Assembly: GCF_963854185.1 (NCBI RefSeq)
Contig: NC_085012.1
Location: 12,593,623 to 12,657,622, forward strand
Direction: 5' to 3'
From: Sardina pilchardus
Taxonomy: Eukaryota; Chordata; Actinopteri; Clupeiformes; Clupeidae
Length of the DNA stretch: 64,000 nt
A program made the translations under genes and the position numbers. How positions within the stretch are numbered: position 1 is the stretch's first letter; every line of letters starts with the position of its first letter. Of the stretch, positions 37,190 through 48,049 are shown piece by piece. The notes below the pieces were generated by a model. The model had not been told where the DNA came from. It ran no database searches and saw nothing but the letters and a program-made list of their open reading frames with translations.

Positions 37190-38310
37190 CCATCTAGTGC
37201 TGGATGGTATTGGCTTGTTGTCTGGAAAGGTGAGAGACAGAGAGGAGAGGAAGAGATGGGGGCCCCCCCTAGATCTCAAAACTCCCACTGCTTTAAGACG
37301 AGGGCTTTGCTTGCTTTGATGTGCCTGAGAGCATTGGGCAAACAAAAAGCATACGAAAGGGTGGGGGGAAAAAATACATTTTGTGCTTTATTTCTTTTTT
37401 TTATTTGTTTTGAATCAAAGAGATACAAATCTCCTTCTTAAGATGTCAGAGGATTACGCTTACCAAGGCTGCAAAGAGATTTTATTTACCCAGTGAAAGA
37501 AACAGAGGATGGTTCAAAGAGATCAATTTTCATGCACATTTAAATCATCGGTATCAGTCACATAATGTTTACTTAACCAAGCCAAGTACTGACAGTTCAA
37601 AGTATGTATATCTTGTTGTGAAGCCTACATTAGCATTATATGTACTATTTCTATCTCTGGTCTCTCTCATGGCATACATTGTTGAGTATACACAATGATA
37701 TAGGCTACATGCAACGTCAAGGCTAAACTGGTATGACTTATACTGAATTGATTTAAAAAACATAAACTTTTTTTCTCTAAAGTTCCAAGGCATAACATTG
37801 TTGCCTTTAAGGGATACTGACAAATTACAGCTCTTTGTAAAAAAATGTGTGGGCACACATCAGAAGGCATGTTTTCCTCCCAACATTGTTATTAAAAGAG
37901 ATTTAAATCCTATGAGCCCCCGTGTCCTCAAAAGAAGTCCACATTTATGCCTATCAAAGTATTTCAGAATTAGTATTTGACCAGCGCTTGAGTTGTTTGT
38001 ACAAGCGCACGGCGCTGCCTTATTTTATTTTAGTGACTGACAAGTATAATGTCGGGCCAGAGTGCCGTGTCTTTAGCGTGCGTTTCCAGGAAGTGAAGGC
38101 CCATGCGATACACATCAGTGCGGTTCCTCGGTCTAAGTGGATAATGCAGATAGGAAATTAATAGATGGAGACTACCTAAATGCATATGGGCCTGTTTTTT
38201 GGGCTCACGTTCCCCTGTACCCCCAGGGCTCAGAGGGATAACAGAGGGAGAGCACCAAAGTTATTCAAAACCTATGTTCTCTTTGCTCCCGCTATTGTGT
38301 GCACACACGA
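37190..38310. other. unique AT-rich sequence, no gene seen
   Basis: No simple repeats beyond short A and T runs; no recognisable coding sequence. Confidence 0.5.
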
Positions 38311-38315
38311 CCATG

Positions 38316-38318
<3 letters not shown>

Positions 38319-38386
<68 letters not shown>

Positions 38387-38389
38387 ACA
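38319..38389 (+). repeat. (CA)n microsatellite
   Basis: About 62 bases of pure CA followed by TCACACACA. Confidence 0.95.
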
Positions 38390-38529
38390 ATTAGATTCAC
38401 ACACAAATACAACACAAAAATATACTCACACAAACACTCAAGCATACACCACATACACACACACACACGTACACAATGTTTCTCTCCTATTACATAGACA
38501 TAGAAATGAAAATGAGTTATTTTCAGTAC

Positions 38530-38531
<2 letters not shown>

Positions 38532-38563
<32 letters not shown>
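38532..38563 (+). repeat. (CT)16 microsatellite
   Basis: Pure CT tract. Confidence 0.95.
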
Positions 38564-38566
<3 letters not shown>

Positions 38567-38759
38567 GTTATCAGCAGGCCTTGCTTCTCTTCTCTATCAA
38601 AGGAAGCTGTATCTAATTGAGTTAACTAACTCCTGAGTCGAGTCTGGACTCCCCTGCGCTCCGCTGGGCTATGATTCACACACAGCCGGCCGGGGCTGAG
38701 GAGGACCAGATGCAGGGCTGCCCAGGCCGCAGCCTCCCCAGCGGAAGAGGGACGGAGGG

Positions 38760-39055
38760 GGATGGTGGTGGTGGTGGTGGTGGAGGGTTGGGGTGGGGTG
38801 GGGAAGTGGAGGGTTGGGGTATGGGGTGGAGAGTGGGGGTGGGGGTAGGGGGGGTTATGTGAGTCTTCCTCCGCCCTGACACAGCGCTCTGCTCTGCTGT
38901 GCTTCACTTGAGTCCCCTTGCATCGCATTCCCCGGCAATTTTACCTGAAATCCACTCTACTGCAAATCCACAGCACAGCTCAGCTTAGCTCAGCCCTGCC
39001 CTGCATGGTGCTGGGGGGGGGGGGGTGGGGGTGGAGGGGGGGTTGGGGCGGTGGG
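38760..39055 (+). repeat. G-rich low-complexity sequence
   Basis: (GGT)n at 38763-38783, then many G runs (GGGTTGGGGT and similar) to 38855, and again G runs at 39011-39055. Confidence 0.75.
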
Positions 39056-39122
39056 GAGGAGGGAATTGGAGAACCGTTCATAATGAGATTTTTGCTTTCC
39101 TTTTCCTCCACCCCACCCTCCA

Positions 39123-39204
39123 CTTTTTTTTTTTTCTTCTTCTTCTTCTTCTTCTGAAACATCACCCCATCCACTTTCCACCCAAGTCTCTCTCTCTCTC
39201 TCCC

Positions 39205-39270
<66 letters not shown>
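39123..39270 (+). repeat. poly(T)/(TTC)n and (CT)n
   Basis: A T-run of about 13, then seven TTC units to 39155, then CT repeats at 39187-39270. Confidence 0.9.
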
Positions 39271-39277
<7 letters not shown>

Positions 39278-39780
39278 GTATCATTCACTGTGGAATTCTC
39301 AGAAAGTTCGGAAAAAGACACTAACTTCTTTAAGTGGGTATGCGAGCCAGTCTGCTCCCTGGATGCCTCTGAGGGGTCTGGAGGTCTTTGGTCCCCTGGC
39401 AGGAAGCCCCTGAGTCAGGCCTCGACCCTCCTCACCTCTCCCCTCCACCTCTCATCCCCGATCCTCATCACCACTAATGGCCCAGCTACAGTCCAACCCT
39501 GACTACCTCACCTATGTCAGAAGCCTTGTTTGTCAGCAATTTGCCATTGCCCCCACTCGCCTCTAGAACTGTATGAATTCCGGGGATGAATAACCCAAAA
39601 AACAATGTGTCCAACCCCCCCTCGTTGATGCGGCGTGCGTGACGTTGACTTTGATCGAGCCGAACGAACGAGTCGTAATTAGTGCCGGGTCATTACCCTC
39701 TTAAACTGGAGTGCCACCGAGAGGGGTAGGGAGCGATGACACGGGTGGCCGTCTACCCCCCGTACACACACACCCATACT

Positions 39781-39781
<1 letters not shown>

Positions 39782-39821
<40 letters not shown>

Positions 39822-39852
39822 CTTTCCCTGCAGCACATGGGGGGGGGGGGGG
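39782..39852 (+). repeat. (CA)n and poly(G)
   Basis: CA tract at about 39783-39818; G-run of 14 at 39839-39852. Confidence 0.9.
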
Positions 39853-40159
39853 TTCTTCTCAGTCAAGCTTTTTCAGAACGTTCGTCTCCTTCCAGGTATA
39901 GGACCTGCGGAGAAGAGATTAATTATAGCCTCTGTGTCAGTGCAGAGCAGGATGGCATGGGACAGCGTGACATGTGGCCAGCACTCACTAAAGTCATATT
40001 TAGTCACTTTATATCACATGTCAAAAGTGTTTTGTCTGTCCATCCCAAATGAGTCTGTGTTTTGTTTTTTGTCTAAAAGCACCTGAAGCGCCTTTGCATG
40101 AAAGCTGGTGGGACTACGGCAGCAACTTGTCAACGCGGTGTGCTCTGGAGCCCCTTCTG

Positions 40160-40194
40160 CTCTCTCTCTCTCTCTCTCTCTCTTTCTCACTCTG

Positions 40195-40226
<32 letters not shown>

Positions 40227-40250
40227 TCTCTGTCTTTTCTCTCTCTCAGT
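40160..40250 (+). repeat. (CT)n microsatellite
   Basis: CT repeats with TTTCTCACTCTG and GTCT interruptions. Confidence 0.9.
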
Positions 40251-40427
40251 TTTTTATTGCTGTTGTTCATCTCGGCAGTTTCATCTCCTGTGTCTTTCTC
40301 CCATAAAGCCCTCAGCATGCTTGGCTTCAAAGGCAGCCCAGAATAAATCAAGACCACTCAAGATTAACAACAGCAAATTATTCATGAGCCACAGGTCTCT
40401 GGCCGGGACAGTGCAATATTGCACAGC

Positions 40428-40905
40428 AAAGCACAGTGGAGCACTACACAGCACAGCAAAACCCAGCAGAGTAAAGCACAGCACAGCACAGCACAGCACA
40501 GCACAGTGCAATAGGCTACAACAAAACACAGCACAGCACAGTGCAATAGGCTACAACAAAACAGCACAGCACAGTGCAATAGGCTACAACAAAACACAGC
40601 ACAGCATAGCACAGCACAGCACAGCACAGCACAATACAACAAAACACAGCACAGCACAGCACAACACAATCAAACAAAACACAGCACAGCACAACACAAT
40701 CAAACAAAACAGCACAGCACAATACAACAGAACACAGTATAGCACAGTACAGAACAGCACAGCACAATACAACACAGCACAGCACAGCATGGCACTATAA
40801 GCCACAGCATAGCAAACCCAAAAAGTACAATGAAGCATAGTATGGTAGAGCACGGCACAATGCAGCACAGTGGGCTACAACACAGCACAGCAATATACCA
40901 GTGGC
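40428..40905 (+). repeat. CACAG/AGCAC minisatellite array
   Basis: About 480 bases built from the pentamer CACAG with CAATA, CAAAA and CAATC variants. It has a higher-order unit: CACAGTGCAATAGGCTACAA followed by CAAAA occurs three times between 40502 and 40595, and CACAATCAAACAAAACA occurs twice near 40660-40715. Open frames of up to 230 codons cross it in several frames only because the repeat lacks stops. A short relative lies at 41985-42055. Confidence 0.85.
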
Positions 40906-40969
40906 TATGCTGTGTTGTAGTGAAGCAATGCATAGCACCACAGACTAGAGACACAATGGCTTAACATAG

Positions 40970-41500
40970 AACAGTATACAGGGTGCCTTGGCACAACATA
41001 GAACAGGGCACCATGGCAACATAGAACTGTACACCTTAATACGGGGCACCATGGCAGCATAGTACACTTTAAAGCAACACTAAAGCACTTTTTTTCACTA
41101 AAGCACTATTTTGCATGATTTTGTGACTGCATGATGTATTGCGACATCGAAGCAAGTCAAATTTGTAGTTTCTTATGTCTCATTTCATCAAACTACAGGT
41201 ACGCTACCCAATCTGTTACATATAGTGCGGTTATAGCCGATAGAGGGCCGCGAAGTGAATGTAGAAGTGCCGTTCACCCTGTTACGAGTTGATGAACCGC
41301 TGAAATTATTTTTAGGTACATAAAACTCTTTAGTGTTGCTTTAATACGGGGCACCATGGCAACATAGAACAGTACATTTTAATAGAGGGCACCATGGCGA
41401 CATAAAAAAATACACCTTAAAACAGGGCACCAGGGCAACATAGAACAATACACCTTAATACGGGGCACCATGGCATATTACTGTACATTATGTAAGGGAT
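40970..41500 (+). repeat. minisatellite with GGGCACCATGGCAACATAGA unit
   Basis: Degenerate units of about 40-50 bases follow the pattern GGCACCATGGCAACATAGAA ... GTACACCTTAATACG. Units are readable at about 40980, 41005, 41040, 41345, 41385, 41425 and 41460. The array is interrupted by the MITE. Related units (AGAACAGTACACCTTAGTAC, CAAGGC) reappear at 41880-41985, so the array probably spanned 40970-41985 before later insertions. Confidence 0.75.
41069..41344. mobile_element. MITE copy B, TTAA-flanked, inserted in a minisatellite
   Basis: It has the same termini as copy A (AGCAACACTAAAG plus TTAA) and lies in the same orientation; it is 276 bp and lacks about 60 inner bases. Flanking repeat units show the empty site as ACACCTTAATACGGGG, whereas the filled site reads ACACTTTAA...TTAATACGGGG, so TTAA (or the TA within it) was duplicated on insertion. 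Confidence 0.85.
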
Positions 41501-41611
41501 AATGTATAGAACGCCGGTCATTATCGGAAAATAATTCCCGACAGCGGAGGGGTTTTGCTTCGTACTGAAGGGAATTATTTTCAGATAATGACCGGCGTTC
41601 TATTCATTATC
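41498..41611. mobile_element. palindromic element with 42-base arms
   Basis: Arms start GATAATGTATAGAACGCCGG at the left and are mirrored at the right with two mismatches, continuing through TCATTATC and AAAATAATTCCC. The loop is about 30 bases near 41540-41568. It probably belongs to a longer repeat that runs on to about 41860, since a second inverted repeat (41789-41838) follows and the minisatellite resumes after it. Confidence 0.65.
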
Positions 41612-41788
41612 GCGCTTAATATATGGCTACTTGCCAAAACGAGAAAATCAACTTATCTCAATGTGTCTTTAGCAATGACTTGGCTACCGTTTCCTGGCTT
41701 CCGCAACAACTAGCGGAGTGAACCCGTTGCCATTGGCAGCGGTCATTATACCTTCGGAGCGGTCAATATGCAGATATAACGGACCGGT

Positions 41789-41838
41789 AGAACGTTGAGA
41801 GGCCCATTCAAAGTGAATGGGAGTTCCCTCAACATTCT
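41789..41838. repeat. imperfect inverted repeat AGAACGTTGAG...CTCAACATTCT
   Basis: AGAACGTTGAG and CTCAACATTCT pair with one mismatch, and CCCATTCA pairs with TGAATGGG inside. Likely part of the same inserted repeat as the palindrome 180 bases upstream. Confidence 0.55.
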
Positions 41839-42496
41839 AGAGAGCCATATAATAAAGCACCTTATTCTAGGGCAATATACAGTATGACAGTGTAGAATGT
41901 ACAGTGTACAGTGTAGAAATGTACACCTTCGTACAAGGCAATATCACCCAGTATAGAACAGTACACCTTAGTACAAGGCCACATGGATCAGCACAGCAAA
42001 GCACAGCGCACCTCAGAGCAGCCCAGCCCAGCACAGCCAGAGCTGCAGAGCACACCCAGTGCTAAGCCTGACGCGTTACACACTCCAGGCTCTCCCCGCT
42101 GCTCCGGTGGCCCACAGCGGATTTAAATATTCATCTGTTTCCTCCGCACCTTCCGCGCCAAAGCAGCCAACACAATTACAGCTGCATTTTACAAGTGTTA
42201 CATCTGGTCAGGGGGGAAAGACGATCCCCGCTGATAGAATCAGCGAAAACAAGGCTGTCGGTGGCGCTTTGGCGAAAAAGAAACGAGATTACCGACCCCG
42301 TTGGCTCCGACAGAGGAAATGGGAGCCTGGTTAATGTAGTCACGGTGACGCTCGGGGGGAGGGGATGTGGTGGTATCGCCTGTCTGTGACCAGTACAGTC
42401 AGAGTTTATTCCTTTTTAATAGGCTTTGGGCCCTGTTCCCATCGGAGAGTTTGGTTGACAATCTGACAAAGTTATCCAAGATAAATGGGTTATGGA

Positions 42497-42547
42497 GGGA
42501 AGGAAGGAAGGAAAGAAAGAGAGACCAAGGAGGAGAGACTGAGAGAG

Positions 42548-42578
<31 letters not shown>

Positions 42579-42584
42579 GAAGGA
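42497..42584 (+). repeat. (GA)n/(GGAA)n tract
   Basis: GGAA units followed by GA/GAAA repeats. Confidence 0.9.
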
Positions 42585-42680
42585 CCTGACTTCCCTGTCT
42601 TGGTTTGACAGAGGACGTGCCCGGGGGGTTGTTGGGGCTAACCCGAAGGTCCCCGCAGGTAGACACCAAAACGTACGCCC

Positions 42681-42717
42681 GCACACACACACACACACAC
42701 ACGGTTGTGCGATTGTG

Positions 42718-42763
<46 letters not shown>

Positions 42764-42879
42764 AAAGCACACACACAGCTGATCAAATTGTAGTCCCAGC
42801 AAGCCCTCTGTGCATCTAATAAAACAACGTCTCCGTAGACAAATCCGCACCAGCCACCACCAGTCCCACTCCGCCCTCT

Positions 42880-42923
<44 letters not shown>

Positions 42924-42940
42924 TTCCCTCTCCAGACTTC
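42681..42940 (+). repeat. (CA)n pair and (CT)n
   Basis: CA tracts at 42681-42702 and 42720-42760 and CT repeats at 42876-42925. Confidence 0.9.
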
Positions 42941-43262
42941 CAAACAACAGCGCCTGTCATCATCCCCATTAACAGGACATCCAGGAGAGCACCTAACACA
43001 GGGGTCTGTTTTGCCATTGAGTAATTCCTTAAATAAATACACTTTTCTGTGATCCTGTCACATCACGTTATCGGTCCTGCCCGTTTCTCCGGCCCGTCCT
43101 CTCGTGGCGGCGGAGCGAATCGGGCGCTTTAAATGTCAAAATTGCTGCACTTTATTATCTTAATTAGGCCCCGTATAAAGGGGAGCGTGAGAGGGCCCGA
43201 CTGAGACTAAGCCATCATGAACGCTGAGGAGCGATGACAGGCGGTGAGTCTGGCCACATACA

Positions 43263-43291
43263 GCACACACGCTCCCACACACACACGCTCC

Positions 43292-43337
<46 letters not shown>
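43263..43337 (+). repeat. (CA)n microsatellite
   Basis: CA tract preceded by two CGCTCCCA interruptions; CA-rich sequence of lower purity runs on to about 43610. Confidence 0.9.
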
Positions 43338-43341
<4 letters not shown>

Positions 43342-44046
43342 CATACACACACATACATTCACATACCGTACAGTATACATAGACGCATAGATATACAGAG
43401 AAAGGGAAAGTCACTTAGTCACTTGTTGTATAAACACGCATACAGTACACTGACACACACACACAAACCCAAGCGCATAGCTATATACATACACCCAAGC
43501 ACATACTTAACGAGCATGCAGAAATTGTATAGATAGATATAAATAGACATATACACATAAAAAAAACCTGTGCACACATTCGCACATACACAGACACGCA
43601 CACTCAGATAAGTGTGTGTCCACCTTTCATGTACTATCACCACGCTGTTATCATCTATCATACCATACTTGGCTGCAGGTTAGGTGTTTAGACACAGTCC
43701 AAGCAATACGCATTATGGACAATATTCTCATGGTTGTGCAAATATGAAACACACATATAATGCACCACACCTTGATACACGCGTGCAAGCAAAACCTTGA
43801 AGTACCTTCCCGCATCCACATGTAAACATCAAACAAATTCAAATGACTGAAAGCAACTTTTTGCTCTAAATCAAAGCGCACTCTTGAATCCCAACTCCCC
43901 TACTCGGCCCATATCTATTTCAAATAGCCATAGTGAAAAATAACAAGAATAAAGTCTGCTTCGCTTATCATAATTTAATAATTATCGTGTCTGAGCGCGG
44001 ATATGCTAAGCACTGGGCAAATGGCGAGAGCAACAACAACAGGAGG

Positions 44047-44173
<127 letters not shown>

Positions 44174-44459
44174 GTGGATGTGATCTGGAGAAATTGATTT
44201 AGTTACAAGAGACAGGGACGACGGCTAATGGTAGCCCAGCTTGACTGCCGCTTATATGAAACCGATTATTCATTACAAGGCTATTTCATGCTATTCATCA
44301 CTATGCAAGCCTGTGTCTTTCAAACTCCCTTGTGTCAGAATGGCCCCGGGACACATTGTCATCTCTATGCAAGTCCACAGTTATGCCAATTCAGGACGAT
44401 TTCCCTCTCTCTGTCTCTCTCTCTCTCCCTCTCTCTCTTGCGCTCTGGGTGTATGAGTG

Positions 44460-46020
44460 TGTAAAGACTTTTCAAAAAATGAAAAATATGTTTCCAAATA
44501 TGACTTGCCCATGTCTGTATGCAGGCAGACGTCTTCACATAGAGACAGGCCATTGCTCAGAGGTCGCAATCTCTTTCTCATTTCAAAGCATTCCAAATAG
44601 TACATTCTTATTTCAATCAGTGTCAAACAGTATTTCCTTATTTCAATTGATATCAAACAGTATGAGTATATAAAACAATGCTGGACTGTAATTTGTCATC
44701 AATACAGGATTACATATGGATAATAACTCTGCATGTACAGCCAATGTCAGTTTTACACCACAAAACTGAGCCACACTATCATGCCGCATAATTACTCCAT
44801 TTGTCTTAGTTAAGAAGATGATTGATTGAATCGATAGCCTAAAAGTCTCAGAGAAGCATTTATTGTAAGTCCCTCTTTGTTTGGATGGTGAGAATAACAT
44901 CTCCAGAAAATAAGGCCTTGCCCATTACACTCTATCTTATTTAAATATGGCACAATAAATGATATCCTTTTATGTGGAGGGTGGACCGCCGACCGTGAAC
45001 AATGAATAAACTGTCTGTTGTGTCTGCTGACACTCTATTGTAAATGGAGACTACAAATAGGCATTTGAATTACAGCTTGGATAGGGTTAGAGTTAGGGTC
45101 AGGATTGGGGTTTGGTTTAGGAGACTCATGACAGGTTATTGAGATCCATGAATTATCTTTGCTACCTATATGTAATGGGTTATCAAACAAACACAAAACT
45201 ACTGAGATAATTTTTTAAGCCCTTGTTAACGGCACTTAAAGACAGCAACAGCTTTGTTGTTGGAACAAAGAGAATCAATACTTGAAGCTTTGCAGTGTTC
45301 TACAAATACAATTTGAGAAATAAATATAAATGAAAAAAATAAATAAACAAATAAAAAGAAATCAGCTCAGACAATCTTTCCGTCTCCACGGCAGCACAGT
45401 AATGGAGTGTGTGCTGAAGTTTGGCTGAGATGTTACAGATGATCAGAATAAAGCATAGGAATACAGTGGGAAATGGCGGCATGTTCTATCCAATATTTTA
45501 ATATTAGACGTTGTCATTCAGACCAGATTCCCCTGAAATAATCAGCCTATATATCACAAGTTCTCCTGATAATGTCATCTTAATGATGATGTGATGTTCC
45601 TGTGTGGTAGCTTTCAGTATTGGATCATACGCTACGCCATTATCCCTGCTTCATTTGTTATCAGTCATCCGTTTGCTTTGACATCCTCTCTCACGATGAG
45701 GTATCAGCCATATGTAGTAAAATCATGTTTGTGTTGGAAGCACACAGGAGACTACTGTAGCTATTAGCACAGATAAGGCAGTTGCAAATCCTTTTGGAAA
45801 AAAAATATCTGGCAAATGCTCCATGTTTTGTCATGGACCATTTGCAACATTTACTCTTCACACAGGCATGGCACTGGTCCTTTTGGCAATGTTACCATTG
45901 CTGGAGAGTGATTTCTGTCTCGTTCAATTCACACTCCCTTTGTGAATGCAGATGTGTACCCTTAAGTGTCTGCATGAAGAGCTAGTTCGCTGAAGCTCAT
46001 CTGTGTGTTACACCGTTTTG
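44460..46020. other. unique AT-rich sequence, no gene seen
   Basis: A triplicated CAATTTCATTTC-like motif (TTATTTCAATCAGTGTCAAA / TTATTTCAATTGATATCAAA) occurs at 44605-44665. A short degenerate GGGTTAG stretch lies at 45085-45120. No gene. Confidence 0.5.
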
Positions 46021-46022
46021 CA

Positions 46023-46025
<3 letters not shown>

Positions 46026-46056
<31 letters not shown>

Positions 46057-46128
46057 TGTGTGTTGTGTGTGTGCGTCTTGTATTTTCATGTTATTACAAG
46101 AGAATGTGTGTCTGTGTCCTTGTGTCTA

Positions 46129-46180
<52 letters not shown>

Positions 46181-46261
46181 TGTGTGTGTGTGTGTGTCTG
46201 TGTCTGTGTCTGTGTCTGTGTCTGTGTCCTTGTCTGTTTTCATGCCCACCTGTGAATTGTA

Positions 46262-46307
<46 letters not shown>

Positions 46308-46345
46308 TGTCTGTGCGAGCGTGTCCGTGCATGTGTGTGCACGCG
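46026..46345 (+). repeat. (GT)n and (TGTGTC)n compound repeat
   Basis: GT runs at 46026-46054, 46133-46197 and 46264-46305, with a (TGTGTC)n hexanucleotide block at about 46195-46230. Confidence 0.95.
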
Positions 46346-46389
46346 CACACACACGCGCACCCGCATGCATGTATCTCTGTCACAGTTAA

Positions 46390-47430
46390 GGGCTACTGGA
46401 TTTTTATCATGGCTGGAGCCCCAGCTGTCCCTGAGCAGAAATTGCCAATAAAGATGGGCTCATATAGCCTCTCGGTGGGGGGCAGGGGGACGCGTTGTCT
46501 GGCCTATTTGCCTCCGCAACGCAGCAGAGGCAGTGGCCAGGAAGAGGGAAGCCACAAAGGCATGTTCCGTCGCCACGCCATAAAGAGCCTGGAATGGGCA
46601 GGAGGCACTGTGGGAAATTCCATCATGGGGCTGACCAGTCACTTCCTGTTTCTTTGCAAGGCATGGGATGATGAGCCCTTTAAGTTTGTAGGAGAGGTGT
46701 ACCATAACAGTGGAATCACATAGAAACGTGCATGTGGACAATTAACATTGCATGCAGTCATGCCTATAAATTAGACAATTCGCACAGGTTCTTATTTTAA
46801 AGCATGTTGTCACACTTCTACTCTCTGCATGCATGAAACAATGCATTCGACTTCTTATAGTGAAAAGCTTTTCATAGCCAAGATGAAAGAAATGTTAGCC
46901 ACATAATAATGGCAGTAGACTGATATGGTATATTCGTATAGCTCATTTTATTATTTGCCTATATTTCAGTCTTCAATTCCTCAAGTTATATTCTGATGAC
47001 CTGTCAATATAGTCCTTTTTAAGTCAGTTCCACAAATCTTGTGTGATGGGATGACTTTTTGTCATGTTCTGTCTCCAGCAGTCACTGTTATTAATGTTTC
47101 AATTAAAATAAACTGTTGAAGCTCATAGAACAATAGCTTGTCTTTGTCTTCCACAAAAGTTTTTGCATGTGAAAAGGGGCATGATTTTTTCTCTTCCATG
47201 GCCAGAGTTCTACATAAGGAGTGTGTTTCAAAGAGCCACAGTGCTCCCTGCTGGTGTGTTTTCATACAGCAAAAAAATATATGGCTGTGAGTTTCTCTTG
47301 GAAGAGTATGGAAAGGTCTCACAGACCAGTAAAAGTCTATTTTCTCAGGTGTGAAGATACTATATTTGTGTGAGTGATTCTGTATATTTGTTCAGATAGG
47401 ATGGATAGCGTGTATATTTGTGTATTACTG
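46390..47430. other. unique sequence, no gene seen
   Basis: No simple repeats and no recognisable coding sequence. Confidence 0.5.
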
Positions 47431-47433
47431 TAG

Positions 47434-47511
47434 ATGTGTGTGTGTGTGTGTGTGTGGGTGTGCATGTTGGATGTGATGCGGCCAGACTCACCGCCTGTCA
47501 ATGCGCACCCA

Positions 47512-47550
<39 letters not shown>

Positions 47551-47607
47551 TGTGTGTGTGTGCGTGTGTGTGTGTATGCATCCATGTGTCATGTGTACAT
47601 GTGTGCA

Positions 47608-47655
<48 letters not shown>

Positions 47656-47660
47656 AGTGT
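47434..47660 (+). repeat. clustered (GT)n tracts
   Basis: GT runs at 47434-47455, 47513-47548 and 47609-47655, with GCATG-rich spacers. Confidence 0.9.
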
Positions 47661-47866
47661 CTGCGTGTTTGTGTTTATGTGAGAGGGGGTGTATCCATGT
47701 GTGTTGCCATGTGTTTTAGTATGCCATATGTATTTGTACATGTATCTATTTGTGCATGTGTGTGTGTGTTGTGTACCCTTCCGTTACTGTATAAGTGCAC
47801 TTTTTTGTATATTATATGTGTGTATGTACTGTTTCTGCTATGCCCCCATAACACAGGAGTGTCTTC

Positions 47867-48048
<182 letters not shown>

Positions 48049-48049
48049 T

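Noticed and set aside
40108..40800. 230-codon open frame and several overlapping frames on both strands
   Set aside because: Produced by the CT microsatellite and the CACAG minisatellite, which lack stop codons in several frames.
40428..40905. Possible CRISPR-like array
   Set aside because: The repeats are contiguous and degenerate with no unique spacers, and the genome is vertebrate.
45085..45120. Interstitial telomere-like GGGTTAG repeats
   Set aside because: Only three or four degenerate units; too short and irregular to be a telomere relic.
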